From: Streptomyces sp. NBC_01460
GTDB lineage: Bacteria > Actinomycetota > Actinomycetes > Streptomycetales > Streptomycetaceae
DNA: 64,000 nt
Direction: 5' to 3'
Assembly: GCF_036227405.1 (NCBI RefSeq)
Contig: NZ_CP109473.1
Coordinates: forward strand, 2,294,001-2,358,000
Shown: piece after piece, positions 25,950 through 33,550 of the stretch
Layout: every line of letters starts with the position of its first letter
Numbering within the stretch: the first letter of the stretch is position 1
Program-made: the position numbers and the translations under genes
The notes under the pieces: generated by a model
What the model saw: only the letters and a program-made list of their open reading frames with translations
The model's database searches: none
Told to the model about the DNA's origin: nothing

Positions 25950-27053
25950 ATGACTTTCAGCGGAGGGAAGCCGAAGCCCGGCCGCGGGACGCGCCCGGCC
26001 GCGCCTGCCACGGTGGACGGCGGCTCGCGGTACGAGCTGAGGCGACCGGTCCCCGTGAAGGGCGTCTCGGAGCAATTTCACATCGCAGGGCGGGTCAAGG
26101 ACCTGGGGAAGACGGTGCAGTTCAGCTGGCCCGGGGTGTACTTCGAGGGCCGCTTCCGCGGGACCGGCCTCGGGGTGGTGCTCGACTGCGCGGCCGCCGA
26201 CTACGACGTCCAGGTCGACGGGGCCACCGTCGCCACGCTGGTCACACCCGGCGACACCACGCACTGGATCAACGGCCTGCGGGACGGCGAGCACACGGTC
26301 CGGGTCGTCAAGCGCAACGACTCCTCGGGGGACACCAGCACGTTCGGAGGCTTCGTCGCCGCGCCCGGGGGCGCCGTACTGAGCAAGCCGGCGCCACGTG
26401 ACCGCCAGATCGAGTTCATCGGGGACTCCATCACCGTGGGCTACGGCAATGTCTCGGGCACCCGCGACTGCGATCCGGAGCAGGTCAAGCGCAACACCAA
26501 CACCGACCTGAGCCACGGCGCCCTCACCGCCCGGCAGCTGAAAGCCGATTACCAGATCAACGGTCTCTCCGGCCTCGGCATGGTGCGCAACGTCGCCGGC
26601 ATCGTCCCGGACATCACGTACCGGACCTACTACGACCGCGCCCTGCTGAACGTGGACGACGACGTCTGGCAGAACCCGGGGACGTGGCGCCCCCAGATCG
26701 TGGTGGTCAACCTCGGCTCCAACGACTTCACCGACCTCACCCCCGGTGAACCGTGGACGCCCGTCAGCCTGGCGGCCGCCTACCGGACCGCCTACGGCGA
26801 ATTCCTCGGGAAACTACGGACGCGCTACGGTGCCGACACCATCCTCGTGGCCGTCGGCTTCGACAGGAACGCCGAGCATGTGCGGCAGGTGGTCGAGGCG
26901 TGCAACGACGGCGGCGACAGCGGGGTCCACTACTGGTTCCTCGATCAGTCGGGCCTGGACTTCCTCGGATGTGACGGGCACACCTCAGCTCACGATGACC
27001 GGGTGATCGCCGACCGGCTTGCCACGTTCCTCCGCAGCCTGGCGGGATGGTAA
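25950..27053 (+). CDS. CE2-type SGNH carbohydrate esterase, apparently without signal peptide
   Basis: A 367-residue esterase. A beta-rich N-terminal region (about 20-145: VQFSWPGVYFEGRFRG, YDVQVDGATVATL) precedes the SGNH domain: block I IEFIGDSITVGYGN with the Ser nucleophile, LGSNDF, and the terminal CDGHTSAHDD with the His. This order is that of CE2 acetyl-esterases that deacetylate xylan or other sugars. Those are secreted, but from ATG 25950 (GGAGAG 11 nt upstream), or from an in-frame ATG at 25872, no signal peptide can be read. Either it works in the cytoplasm or its leader has been lost. Confidence 0.8.
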   Translation: MTFSGGKPKPGRGTRPAAPATVDGGSRYELRRPVPVKGVSEQFHIAGRVKDLGKTVQFSWPGVYFEGRFRGTGLGVVLDCAAADYDVQVDGATVATLVTPGDTTHWINGLRDGEHTVRVVKRNDSSGDTSTFGGFVAAPGGAVLSKPAPRDRQIEFIGDSITVGYGNVSGTRDCDPEQVKRNTNTDLSHGALTARQLKADYQINGLSGLGMVRNVAGIVPDITYRTYYDRALLNVDDDVWQNPGTWRPQIVVVNLGSNDFTDLTPGEPWTPVSLAAAYRTAYGEFLGKLRTRYGADTILVAVGFDRNAEHVRQVVEACNDGGDSGVHYWFLDQSGLDFLGCDGHTSAHDDRVIADRLATFLRSLAGW

Positions 27054-27381
27054 GGGACATGGCCACCCGTTAACCGTGCCGGGGGCTGCCCACCGGCCAT
27101 CAGGAAGACCCCCCTCGCCTCACACCGAGATCATCACGGGGTGGGTGCAGCGGGTGCTCGTATCCGGTGTCGCCTACAAGCTGGGCACCTCGGACGGTGA
27201 GCCTCAGGGGCTGTTGAAGGCCGGCCGGCTCTCGCCCTGAACATGTCCGAAACTCCCGCCGACCGCGAGGAGAGCGAGTTCGGGGATCCGCTGAACAAGA
27301 TCTGGTCGGCGTGCGTCCTGGCTGCGCGAGGCCCGTGACCACGCCGCCGCGCTGCTGGTCCGACGACGGGGCGGGCTCGGC
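27054..27381. other. Intergenic remnant region
   Basis: No intact gene in 328 nt. Short open frames such as the one ending LGTSDGEPQGLLKAGRLSP at 27240 look like debris of a longer gene, but I cannot name it. The following segment is the truncated Rpn-like copy. Confidence 0.4.
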
Positions 27382-27669
27382 TCACCGGCCTGCGGGGGGC
27401 TCCTCGGCGAAGATCTCTTCGGCGGTGGCGCCCTGGACGGCACGCACCAACCACTGACGTCGGAGCTCGGGGTCACCGCAGGCGGTGACCCTCTCGCGAA
27501 CGGCGTCGGTGACGTCGATACCGAGCGTGCCGAGAGCGATCAGGACGCCCTCGGCACGGCCTTGGGCGCGGCCTTCTTCCCGGATCTCCTCGGAGAGGGG
27601 CGAGATGTAGAAGGAGAGATCGGCCACCAGGTTCCTCCACTTGGTGTGCGCGCAGGGCCGTTGCCGGTG
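27382..27669 (-). pseudogene. Truncated tandem copy of the Rpn-like gene
   Basis: Only the C-terminal part survives. From GNGPAHTKWRNLVA (27669 leftwards) it aligns with GNRPAAQQWRNLVA of the intact neighbour, then SPLSEEIREEGRAQGRAEG, a single surviving repeat stretch, then GIDVTDAVRERVTACGDPELRRQWL against GIEITHATREKVTTCGDPEVLRRWL. The homology begins only 20 nt beyond the neighbour's stop codon, which points to tandem duplication followed by loss of about two thirds of this copy. A GTG at 27627 could allow an 81-residue protein, but this would lack the nuclease-like core. Confidence 0.75.
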
Positions 27670-27688
27670 CGCAAGCGCGTCGGATCGG

Positions 27689-28648
27689 CTACTGGCCGAT
27701 GGGCGTCTCTTCGTCGAAGATTTCGTCAGAGGTGGTGACGGACGCCGCGCGAATCAACCATCGGCGGAGCACTTCCGGGTCCCCACAGGTGGTGACCTTC
27801 TCGCGAGTGGCGTGGGTGATCTCGATACCGCGTGCACCCAGAATGACCAGGATGGCCTCGGCCTGCCCCTGTGCGCGGCCCTCGATGCGGCCTTCGACAC
27901 GGCCTTCCACACGGCCCTCGGCACGGCCCTTGACACGACCTTCGACGCGGCCCTCGTCCCGGATCTCTTCGGAGAGCGGCGAGGTGTAGAAGGAGAGATC
28001 CACGGCCACCAGGTTCCTCCACTGTTGGGCGGCCGGGCGGTTGCCCAGGCCTTGTGCGATGAGTTCGACGAGGGGTTCGACACGTACGTCCGGTGTCTCG
28101 CGCAGTGCGAGTGACATCGTCTTCAGTATGGCACCGACGTCCGGATTGTCAGCGTGTGTGATGGCCGAGAGCGTCGCGAGTGCGAGGTCCTTCCGGGCCT
28201 CCGCCACGTTCGTGATGACGGGCATGTTGTGGGGGCCGGCCACCAGGGGGCGGGCGGTCACGGTCGGCCACTGGGGCAGGCCGATGGTGATGGGCCGGGC
28301 TGCCCACGCGGCGGTCGCGTGGTCCTGGCAGATCACCAGGAGCAGGACGGGGAGCCGGTACTTGTTGTTGAGGTAGGTGACGTAGTAGGGCCAGCTGGCT
28401 GTCTTGCCCGGGTCCTTCTTGCCCTGGGCTTCGACGACGAGGAGGAAGGGCCCGTCGTCCTGTGTCTCGATGCGCAGAAGGGTGTCGACGCGCCGTTCGA
28501 GCGGCTCGGTCGCGGTGAGGTCGACGGTCAGGGGCTCTGCTGATTCCAGAGGAGGCAGGTCGAGCCCGAGGACGTCCGAGAGCCGGGAGAAGAGGCCCGG
28601 GTCCTCTTGAAAGATGCGGTGCATCGCTTCGTGCGGTGCGCTGACCAT
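27689..28648 (-). CDS. Rpn/PD-(D/E)XK-like protein with EGR tetrapeptide repeats
   Basis: A 319-residue protein. The N-terminal half has the layout of Rpn-type PD-(D/E)XK proteins: an early acidic residue in LERRVDTLLRIET and the core strand pair FLLVVEAQGKKD, which gives the E-x-Q/K element. Residues ~232-263 are eight tetrapeptides EGRV/KGRA/EGRI/QGQA encoded by a 12-bp repeat, a charged helix often placed before the C-terminal domain in this family. Members have been linked to RecA-independent recombination and, recently, phage defence; that is family knowledge only. ATG 28648 follows CGGAA. A truncated copy lies just downstream. Confidence 0.7.
   Translation of the reverse strand: MVSAPHEAMHRIFQEDPGLFSRLSDVLGLDLPPLESAEPLTVDLTATEPLERRVDTLLRIETQDDGPFLLVVEAQGKKDPGKTASWPYYVTYLNNKYRLPVLLLVICQDHATAAWAARPITIGLPQWPTVTARPLVAGPHNMPVITNVAEARKDLALATLSAITHADNPDVGAILKTMSLALRETPDVRVEPLVELIAQGLGNRPAAQQWRNLVAVDLSFYTSPLSEEIRDEGRVEGRVKGRAEGRVEGRVEGRIEGRAQGQAEAILVILGARGIEITHATREKVTTCGDPEVLRRWLIRAASVTTSDEIFDEETPIGQ
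27860..27955 (-). repeat. Eight 12-bp repeats inside the Rpn-like gene
   Basis: Ninety-six bases encode eight consecutive tetrapeptides of the form E-G-R-x. The unit is near GAGGGCCGTGTC with variation. Such in-frame repeats can expand or shrink by slippage without breaking the reading frame. Confidence 0.85.
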
Positions 28649-28664
28649 GGGGTTCCGTTCGGGA

Positions 28665-29612
28665 TCAGGCGGCTGTGGGCAGGTATGTACGGCATTCACG
28701 GCAGTGGCCGGGGTGCCGCGAGCGGAAGGCCCGGTCGCAGCGGTCGCAGTTCTGGAGCGGGATGACGATCACGTGCGGGCGTGCGGCCTCCAGCTCGCGC
28801 ATGCCGGGGAGCGGGGGCGGCAGCAGCGTGGTGATCCGGTGCCGCAGGAGCTTGGCGGGGTGTCTCAGCGGTACGGGCAGGTCGGTGGTGAGAGCGCGTC
28901 GGAGGGTGTCCGGATGCGCGTCGCGTTCGAGCCAGGCGGCGACCCCGGGAACGAGGGCGCTGATGTCAGCCTCGGACAGGCTGAGTTGAGGTGCGTGGCG
29001 GCGCAGGTCGGCGAGGATCGCGGCGGCGGCGCGCTGGAGCTCGGGGGTGAGCGCGTGGGGCTGCGGCAAGGGCGGAGGTGGTGCCGTACGGGCTGTGGGC
29101 GCCGGTACGAGAACTGCGGCGGGCTGCGGGACGCACGCGGGCGTCGGTTGCGGAGCTGGCGACGGCGATGCGCATTCCTGTGACGGAGGAGGCGGTACGG
29201 GCGATGGGGGCCTGGCCGTGGCGCGCGCGGGCCGAGGCGGCGGTGGCGTAGCAGTGGCGGCGTCCGCGCCCGGCTGGTTGCACGAGACCGTGCGCGTCAC
29301 GATGCGCCCGTCGGCGAGGCGCACGCGGCTGCGGTGCAGGTAACCAGCCGCTTCCAACTCCCGCAGGGCGGCGGCGATGCGGGTCTCGCTCTCCGGGAAG
29401 CGTTCGGCGAGGCGTTTGATGCCGACCTTCGCTCCGGCCGGCAGCGACTGGATGTGCACGGCCAGGCCGACCGCGACGAGGGACAGGCCCCGGTGCTGGG
29501 CGAGGTGGTTGCCGATGACGGTGAAGCCTGCGGTGTGCCGGACGTTGTGGTGGATCACGCCGGATACAGCGGCCTGGGCGCACGGTGGCGCGGTAATCTG
29601 CTGGGTATCCAT
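28665..29612 (-). CDS. HTH DNA-binding protein with Pro-rich linker and Cys4-like tail
   Basis: A 315-residue protein in three parts. Residues ~45-105 form a winged HTH (LSLVAVGLAVHIQSL, KVGIKRLAERFPESETRIAAALRELEAAGYL, then a wing with RSRVRLADGRIVTRT), as in replication-initiator or GntR-like helix-turn-helix domains of actinomycetes. A long Pro/Ala linker follows (~115-185), then a helical domain (~190-270), and a tail CDRCDRAFRSRHPGHCREC that could hold zinc. It follows directly upstream of the Rpn-like gene on the same strand, 16 nt apart, so they may be cotranscribed. Target unknown. Confidence 0.78.
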   Translation of the reverse strand: MDTQQITAPPCAQAAVSGVIHHNVRHTAGFTVIGNHLAQHRGLSLVAVGLAVHIQSLPAGAKVGIKRLAERFPESETRIAAALRELEAAGYLHRSRVRLADGRIVTRTVSCNQPGADAATATPPPPRPARATARPPSPVPPPPSQECASPSPAPQPTPACVPQPAAVLVPAPTARTAPPPPLPQPHALTPELQRAAAAILADLRRHAPQLSLSEADISALVPGVAAWLERDAHPDTLRRALTTDLPVPLRHPAKLLRHRITTLLPPPLPGMRELEAARPHVIVIPLQNCDRCDRAFRSRHPGHCRECRTYLPTAA

Positions 29613-29857
29613 CGGGAAGGGTCTGACTTCCTCGTTGGTCAGGCCCTCGATCGGGATTCCAGTCCCGTCGGGGGCCGTCGCATTTCTGTGGTGGTCGGGG
29701 CGAGCATATGCCCGACAACACCTGCCAAATCCAGCTGAGTTGCCTTATGTCACCCGAGCGAGTGACGAAGCATGCATGGGGGCGGGTTGGGTGGGGAAGG
29801 GTCATTTCCCTGATTCTTTAAAGGCTTTTAGACATCGCGGGGCACCGCGTCACGGCT

Positions 29858-29887
29858 CACCGGGTCGTGGGTATCCACGACCCGGTG
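29858..29887 (-). terminator. Terminator of the anti-sigma-like ATPase gene
   Basis: A perfect 13-bp stem (CACCGGGTCGTGG / CCACGACCCGGTG) with loop GTAT, 7 nt beyond the ATPase stop codon. Confidence 0.75.
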
Positions 29888-29894
29888 GCGGTGG

Positions 29895-30332
29895 TCACGG
29901 GGCGAGATCCAGTTCGGCCCAGACCGTCTTGCGCGGGACGGGCCCGGGATCGACACCCCAGCGGTCCGCGAGCGCCCCGACGATCAGCAGGCCGCGCCCC
30001 GACTCCGCGTCATAGGCGGGCAGATCGACGGTCCCGGGCACGGGAGGCAGCCGTTCACCCCGGGCGTCCGTCACCTCGATCCGGAGAACCGCGTCACGGA
30101 GGACCGCGAGGCGCAGCCGGAAGTCCCGGCCCGGCACACGACCGTGCAGGACGGCGTTCGTGGCCAGCTCGGCCACGATGTGCCCGGCAGGCCCCGTGGG
30201 CAGCCCCCAGTCCCCCAGGTGCGCGGTGGTGAGCAGGCGGGCGAGCCTGGCTCCACGGCGGGTGGACGAGAGCAGCACGGTGAACTGCCGGGTCAGAACG
30301 GAATGTTCGGTTCGGGTGATTTCTTGGGTCAC
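29895..30332 (-). CDS. ATP-binding regulatory protein (RsbW/SpoIIAB-like HATPase)
   Basis: A 145-residue single-domain GHKL ATPase. The N box is HIVAELATNAVLHG (about residues 50-63), the G1 region IEVTDARGE, and the G2 region ESGRGLLIVGALADRWGV. Proteins of this size act as anti-sigma kinases or as partners in WhiJ/AbaA-type loci. It is divergent from an XRE-DUF5753 gene followed by a DUF397 gene, the same trio found at many Streptomyces developmental loci, so it probably works with them rather than with a sigma factor. A strong hairpin follows the gene. Confidence 0.85.
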   Translation of the reverse strand: MTQEITRTEHSVLTRQFTVLLSSTRRGARLARLLTTAHLGDWGLPTGPAGHIVAELATNAVLHGRVPGRDFRLRLAVLRDAVLRIEVTDARGERLPPVPGTVDLPAYDAESGRGLLIVGALADRWGVDPGPVPRKTVWAELDLAP

Positions 30333-30496
30333 GTCACTCAGCGTGGCCTTTTTTGCTTACCGTGAGGAGTGGCAGCACGGTTACGTACGGTGATTGTCCA
30401 GTCCTTGTCCAGTGCTGTCCCGGCTGTCCGGGGTGCCCCGCCGGGGACGACAGAGGTTGATGCAGGAACGGCAGGCGCGTCGGAAGTGGGGCACGG

Positions 30497-31375
30497 ATGA
30501 GCGTGGATGAGGCCGGCACGGTGCGCGGGCACGACGGTGCGGACGAGCCCGGCTGGGAGGTCGATCCGGACGACGAGTCGGGCGTCGCCATGGCCACCAT
30601 GGTGGGCCGCCAGATCAAGGCCTGGCGGGAGGCGGCAGGCATGCGGGCCGGTGAGTTCGGAGCCGCGATCGGGTACGGGGAGGACCTGGTCTACAAGGTG
30701 GAAGGCGGTCGTCGCATCCCCCGGCCGGAGTTCCTGGACAGGGCGGACGAGGTCCTCGGAGCGGGCGGCAAGATCGCGATGCTGAAACGGGAGTTGGCGG
30801 AGGTCCGGTACCCGAAGAAGGTGCGGGAGCTGGCGAAGCTGGAGGCCCAGGCTGTCGAGCTCCTGGCCTACGGAGACCACAACTTGCACGGACTGCTTCA
30901 GACCGCCGAGTACGCGCGGGCGCTCTTCGAAATGCGACTGCCCGCGTACGAGCCGGATGCCATCGAGCAGGCCGTCGCCGCGCGGGTGGCCAGGCAGACG
31001 ATCTTCGGACGAAGCCCATCCCCAGCGCTCAGTTTCGTGCAGGAGGAAGCAACGCTCAGGCGCCCGCTCGGGGGCACAATGGTTCTGCGTCGCCAGCTCG
31101 AACACCTGCTGTCGCTCAGCCAATTGCGACAGGTTTCCATCCAGGTCATGCCGATTGCCTGCGAGGAGCACGCCGGAATGCAGGGAGAGACCCAGGTGCT
31201 GAAGTTCAAGGACGGAACGGCTCTGGGACGCTCGGAGGGGGCGTTCAACGGAAGAGCGGTGTCCGATCCGAAACAGCTTCGAATCCTTGAGCTGCGGTAT
31301 GGCATGATCCGGGCCCAGGCTCTCACCCCTCGGGAGTCGCTGGCCTTCATCGAGCAACTTCTTGGAGAGACATGA
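30497..31375 (+). CDS. XRE-family regulator with DUF5753 (WhiJ-like)
   Basis: A 292-residue regulator. The XRE HTH lies at about residues 35-90 (MVGRQIKAWREAAGMRAGEFGAAIG, then YKVEGGRRIPRPEFLDR). The C-terminal ~170 residues are DUF5753: LLAYGDHNLHGLLQTAEYAR, RVARQTIF, VLRRQLEHLL, QVMPIACEEHAGMQG. It overlaps the DUF397 gene by 4 nt (ATGA), so the two are translationally coupled. WhiJ-like proteins with DUF397 partners affect development and antibiotic production in Streptomyces; which process this copy affects is unknown. Confidence 0.9.
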   Translation: MSVDEAGTVRGHDGADEPGWEVDPDDESGVAMATMVGRQIKAWREAAGMRAGEFGAAIGYGEDLVYKVEGGRRIPRPEFLDRADEVLGAGGKIAMLKRELAEVRYPKKVRELAKLEAQAVELLAYGDHNLHGLLQTAEYARALFEMRLPAYEPDAIEQAVAARVARQTIFGRSPSPALSFVQEEATLRRPLGGTMVLRRQLEHLLSLSQLRQVSIQVMPIACEEHAGMQGETQVLKFKDGTALGRSEGAFNGRAVSDPKQLRILELRYGMIRAQALTPRESLAFIEQLLGET

Positions 31376-31581
31376 TCAGCGAGCTGCACACCGAGGGTGT
31401 TCACGGACCCAAGTGGTTCAAAAGCAGCTACAGCAGCAACAGCAGCGAGGCCGACTGCGTCGAGGTGGCGGCCTCGCCTGCCGCTGTGCAGGTCCGCGAC
31501 TCCAAGAACACCCCCGGCCCCCTCCTCGCCTTCACTCCCGCCACGTGGGAAGCCTTCGTGACGTACGCCTCCGGGAGCTGA
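31372..31581 (+). CDS. DUF397 protein
   Basis: A 69-residue DUF397 protein: KWFKSSYSSNSSEADCVEVA near the centre, then VQVRDSKN and the C-terminal FTPATWEAFV. DUF397 proteins bind or neutralise their XRE partner in WhiJ-type systems. Its ATG overlaps the stop of the upstream XRE gene, confirming the pair. Confidence 0.92.
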   Translation: MISELHTEGVHGPKWFKSSYSSNSSEADCVEVAASPAAVQVRDSKNTPGPLLAFTPATWEAFVTYASGS

Positions 31582-31624
31582 CCGGCGCACTCCACCACCG
31601 CCACCGGCACGTGGGCCCCGTTCC

Positions 31625-32536
31625 TCACATGACTGGCTGGCGAGACGTCACCTGCTCGCGGAGCGCCTCGATCAACGTCGTGACGTGCGGGTGGTCGCGA
31701 CGGCCGAGCGTGGCGACGCCGATGTGGCGAGCCGGAGCAGGCGGCTCGATCGGGACGGCGTGCAGACCCGGCACCGGCGGGACGAGTGCGATGGAAGGGA
31801 TCAGGGAGACTCCTATACCCGCGGCGACGAGCGAGCGGGCGAAGAAGTAGTCGGTGGTGGTCCCGCGCACCTCCGGTTCGAAGCCCGCGCGCTCGGCGTA
31901 ACGGCGCAGGTACGCCTCCGTCTTCAGGCAGCCGAGCACCCAGGGCTCCGCTGCCAGCTCGGCGATCTCCAGCGTCCGGCGACCGGCGAGCCGGTGTCCC
32001 TCCGGCATGACGACGTGCAGGGGGTCCTCCAGGATGGGCGTCCACCGCAGGCCGGAGCCGGGCCCCGGACCGACGGGCAGCGGACCGTCGAAGTGGTAGG
32101 CGAGGGCGAGGTCCACGGCGCCCTGGCGGACGAGGGGCAAGGTGTCCTCGGGCTCGCCCTCCCTGACGTGGAGCACCGTGCTCGGATGGACCGCCGTGAG
32201 CCGGGGGAGAGCGCCGGGCAGCAGGTGCCTGCCGCCGCTGGTGAAGGTGGCGACGGTGAGCTGGACGCGGCCGGTGCTGAGCAGCTCGACCTGCTGCTTC
32301 GCCTGTTCGAGCTCGGCGGCGACGGACTCGGCGGCCCCGACCATGATCTGCCCGGCCTGAGTGAGGGTCACCCCGCGCGTGCTGCGCGTCACGACCTGGG
32401 CACCGAGGCTGCGCTCCAACGCCGCCACGTGCTGGGAGACGGCGGACGGGGTCAGGCGGAGAGCTCCGGCGGCCCTGCTGAAACTGCCGTGGTCCGCCAC
32501 CGCCCGCAGGACGCGGAGCCGCTGCACATCGATCAA
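31625..32536 (-). CDS. LysR-family transcriptional regulator
   Basis: A 303-residue regulator. The N-terminal winged HTH is MIDVQRLRVLRAVADHGSF with AAGALRLTPSAVSQHVAALE; residues ~90-300 are the periplasmic-binding-like effector domain. It is divergent from the epimerase/aldo-keto reductase pair, with only 70 nt between, and an inverted repeat in the gap, so it probably controls that pair and itself. The effector is unknown. Confidence 0.92.
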   Translation of the reverse strand: MIDVQRLRVLRAVADHGSFSRAAGALRLTPSAVSQHVAALERSLGAQVVTRSTRGVTLTQAGQIMVGAAESVAAELEQAKQQVELLSTGRVQLTVATFTSGGRHLLPGALPRLTAVHPSTVLHVREGEPEDTLPLVRQGAVDLALAYHFDGPLPVGPGPGSGLRWTPILEDPLHVVMPEGHRLAGRRTLEIAELAAEPWVLGCLKTEAYLRRYAERAGFEPEVRGTTTDYFFARSLVAAGIGVSLIPSIALVPPVPGLHAVPIEPPAPARHIGVATLGRRDHPHVTTLIEALREQVTSRQPVM

Positions 32537-32564
32537 CAGTTTTCCTTACGACGCCGCCAGTAGG

Positions 32565-32580
32565 TCAGCACTTCTGCTGA
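32565..32580. promoter_or_regulatory. Candidate LysR operator
   Basis: TCAGCA-CTTC-TGCTGA is a 6-4-6 inverted repeat in the 70-nt gap between the LysR gene and the epimerase gene, 27 nt before the epimerase ATG. LysR proteins usually bind such a site in the shared promoter. Confidence 0.45.
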
Positions 32581-32606
32581 TGACGGTAGATCTCCAGGAT
32601 GGGGGC

Positions 32607-33536
32607 ATGCAAAGGATCTGCGTCATCGGCGGAAGCCGGTACTTCGGAAAGCTCCTGGTCGACCTCCTGCGGGCGGCCGGTCATCAGGTCACCGTGATCA
32701 ATCGCGGTTCCGCCCGGCCGCCCGCCGGTGTCGAGCACCTCATCGCCGACCGGGACGACGAGGCCGCGCTCGTTGCCGCGCTCGGGTCCCGCACCTTCGA
32801 CGCGGTCGTCGACCAGGTCTGCTACACCCCGGTGCAGGCCGCGATCGCCGCCCGCGCCTTCGCCGGCCGTACCCGGCGCTACGTCATGACGTCCACGATC
32901 GAGGTCTACGACCCCGGGACCGCCGCACTGCCGGCCGTGCCGACGGGTACGCCGGTGCCGGAGGAGAACGTGGACCCCCGCGCCTGGCAGGTGGCCATGG
33001 ACCTGCCCTGGCACGACGAGGCGTACCTGGAGGCGCACTACGCCGAGGGCAAGCGCCAGGCGGAGGCCGTCCTCACCCGGGACGGCAGCTTCCCGTACGT
33101 CTCCGTGCGCAGCGCGCACGTGCTCGGCGGCGGCGCGCAGGAGTTCACCGGCCGGCTGGCGCACTACACCGAGCGCATCGGCCGGGGCGAAGAGATCACC
33201 GTGCACGCGAAGACGCTGCCGACGGTGTTCATCCACTACGAGGAACTGGCGGACCTGCTGGTGTGGGCGACCACCGCCACCGACTTCACCGGTCCGGTCA
33301 ACGCCTGCTCCGACGGCCTGCTCGACGTGCGTGAACTGGCTTCGGTCGTCGCCGCGCAGACCGGCCGCACGCCCGTCCACCGGACCGTCGCGGCGGGCGG
33401 AGCGGCTTCACCGTTCTCCTTCGACCGCCACTACGCCATGAGCAACACCCGGGCGAAGGAACTGGGCTTCGTCTTCTCCCACGTCGACGACTGGCTGCCC
33501 GGGGCCGTCGCCGAGACCGCCGCAGTCACGGCGTGA
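32607..33536 (+). CDS. NAD-dependent epimerase/dehydratase-like protein
   Basis: A 309-residue extended-SDR-like protein. The cofactor loop ICVIGGSRYFGKLL is near GxxGxxG but modified (G-G-S-R-Y-F-G). A YAEGKRQAE segment (about residue 150) stands where YxxxK belongs but lacks the exact spacing. Other features are YVMTSTIEVYDPG and SVRSAHVLGGG. It may reduce or sense a nucleotide-bound substrate rather than epimerise. ATG 32607 lies 2 nt after GGGGG; the ORF can be extended upstream only through the LysR gene. The aldo/keto reductase follows 14 nt later. Confidence 0.8.
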   Translation: MQRICVIGGSRYFGKLLVDLLRAAGHQVTVINRGSARPPAGVEHLIADRDDEAALVAALGSRTFDAVVDQVCYTPVQAAIAARAFAGRTRRYVMTSTIEVYDPGTAALPAVPTGTPVPEENVDPRAWQVAMDLPWHDEAYLEAHYAEGKRQAEAVLTRDGSFPYVSVRSAHVLGGGAQEFTGRLAHYTERIGRGEEITVHAKTLPTVFIHYEELADLLVWATTATDFTGPVNACSDGLLDVRELASVVAAQTGRTPVHRTVAAGGAASPFSFDRHYAMSNTRAKELGFVFSHVDDWLPGAVAETAAVTA

Positions 33537-33550
33537 GGAGCCGGACCGCC

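Noticed and set aside
27101..27240. Insertion-sequence remnant
   Set aside because: Short open frames look like debris, but no transposase motif or terminal inverted repeat could be found.
27860..27955. CRISPR-like array
   Set aside because: The units are 12 bp, contiguous without spacers and in frame with the protein.
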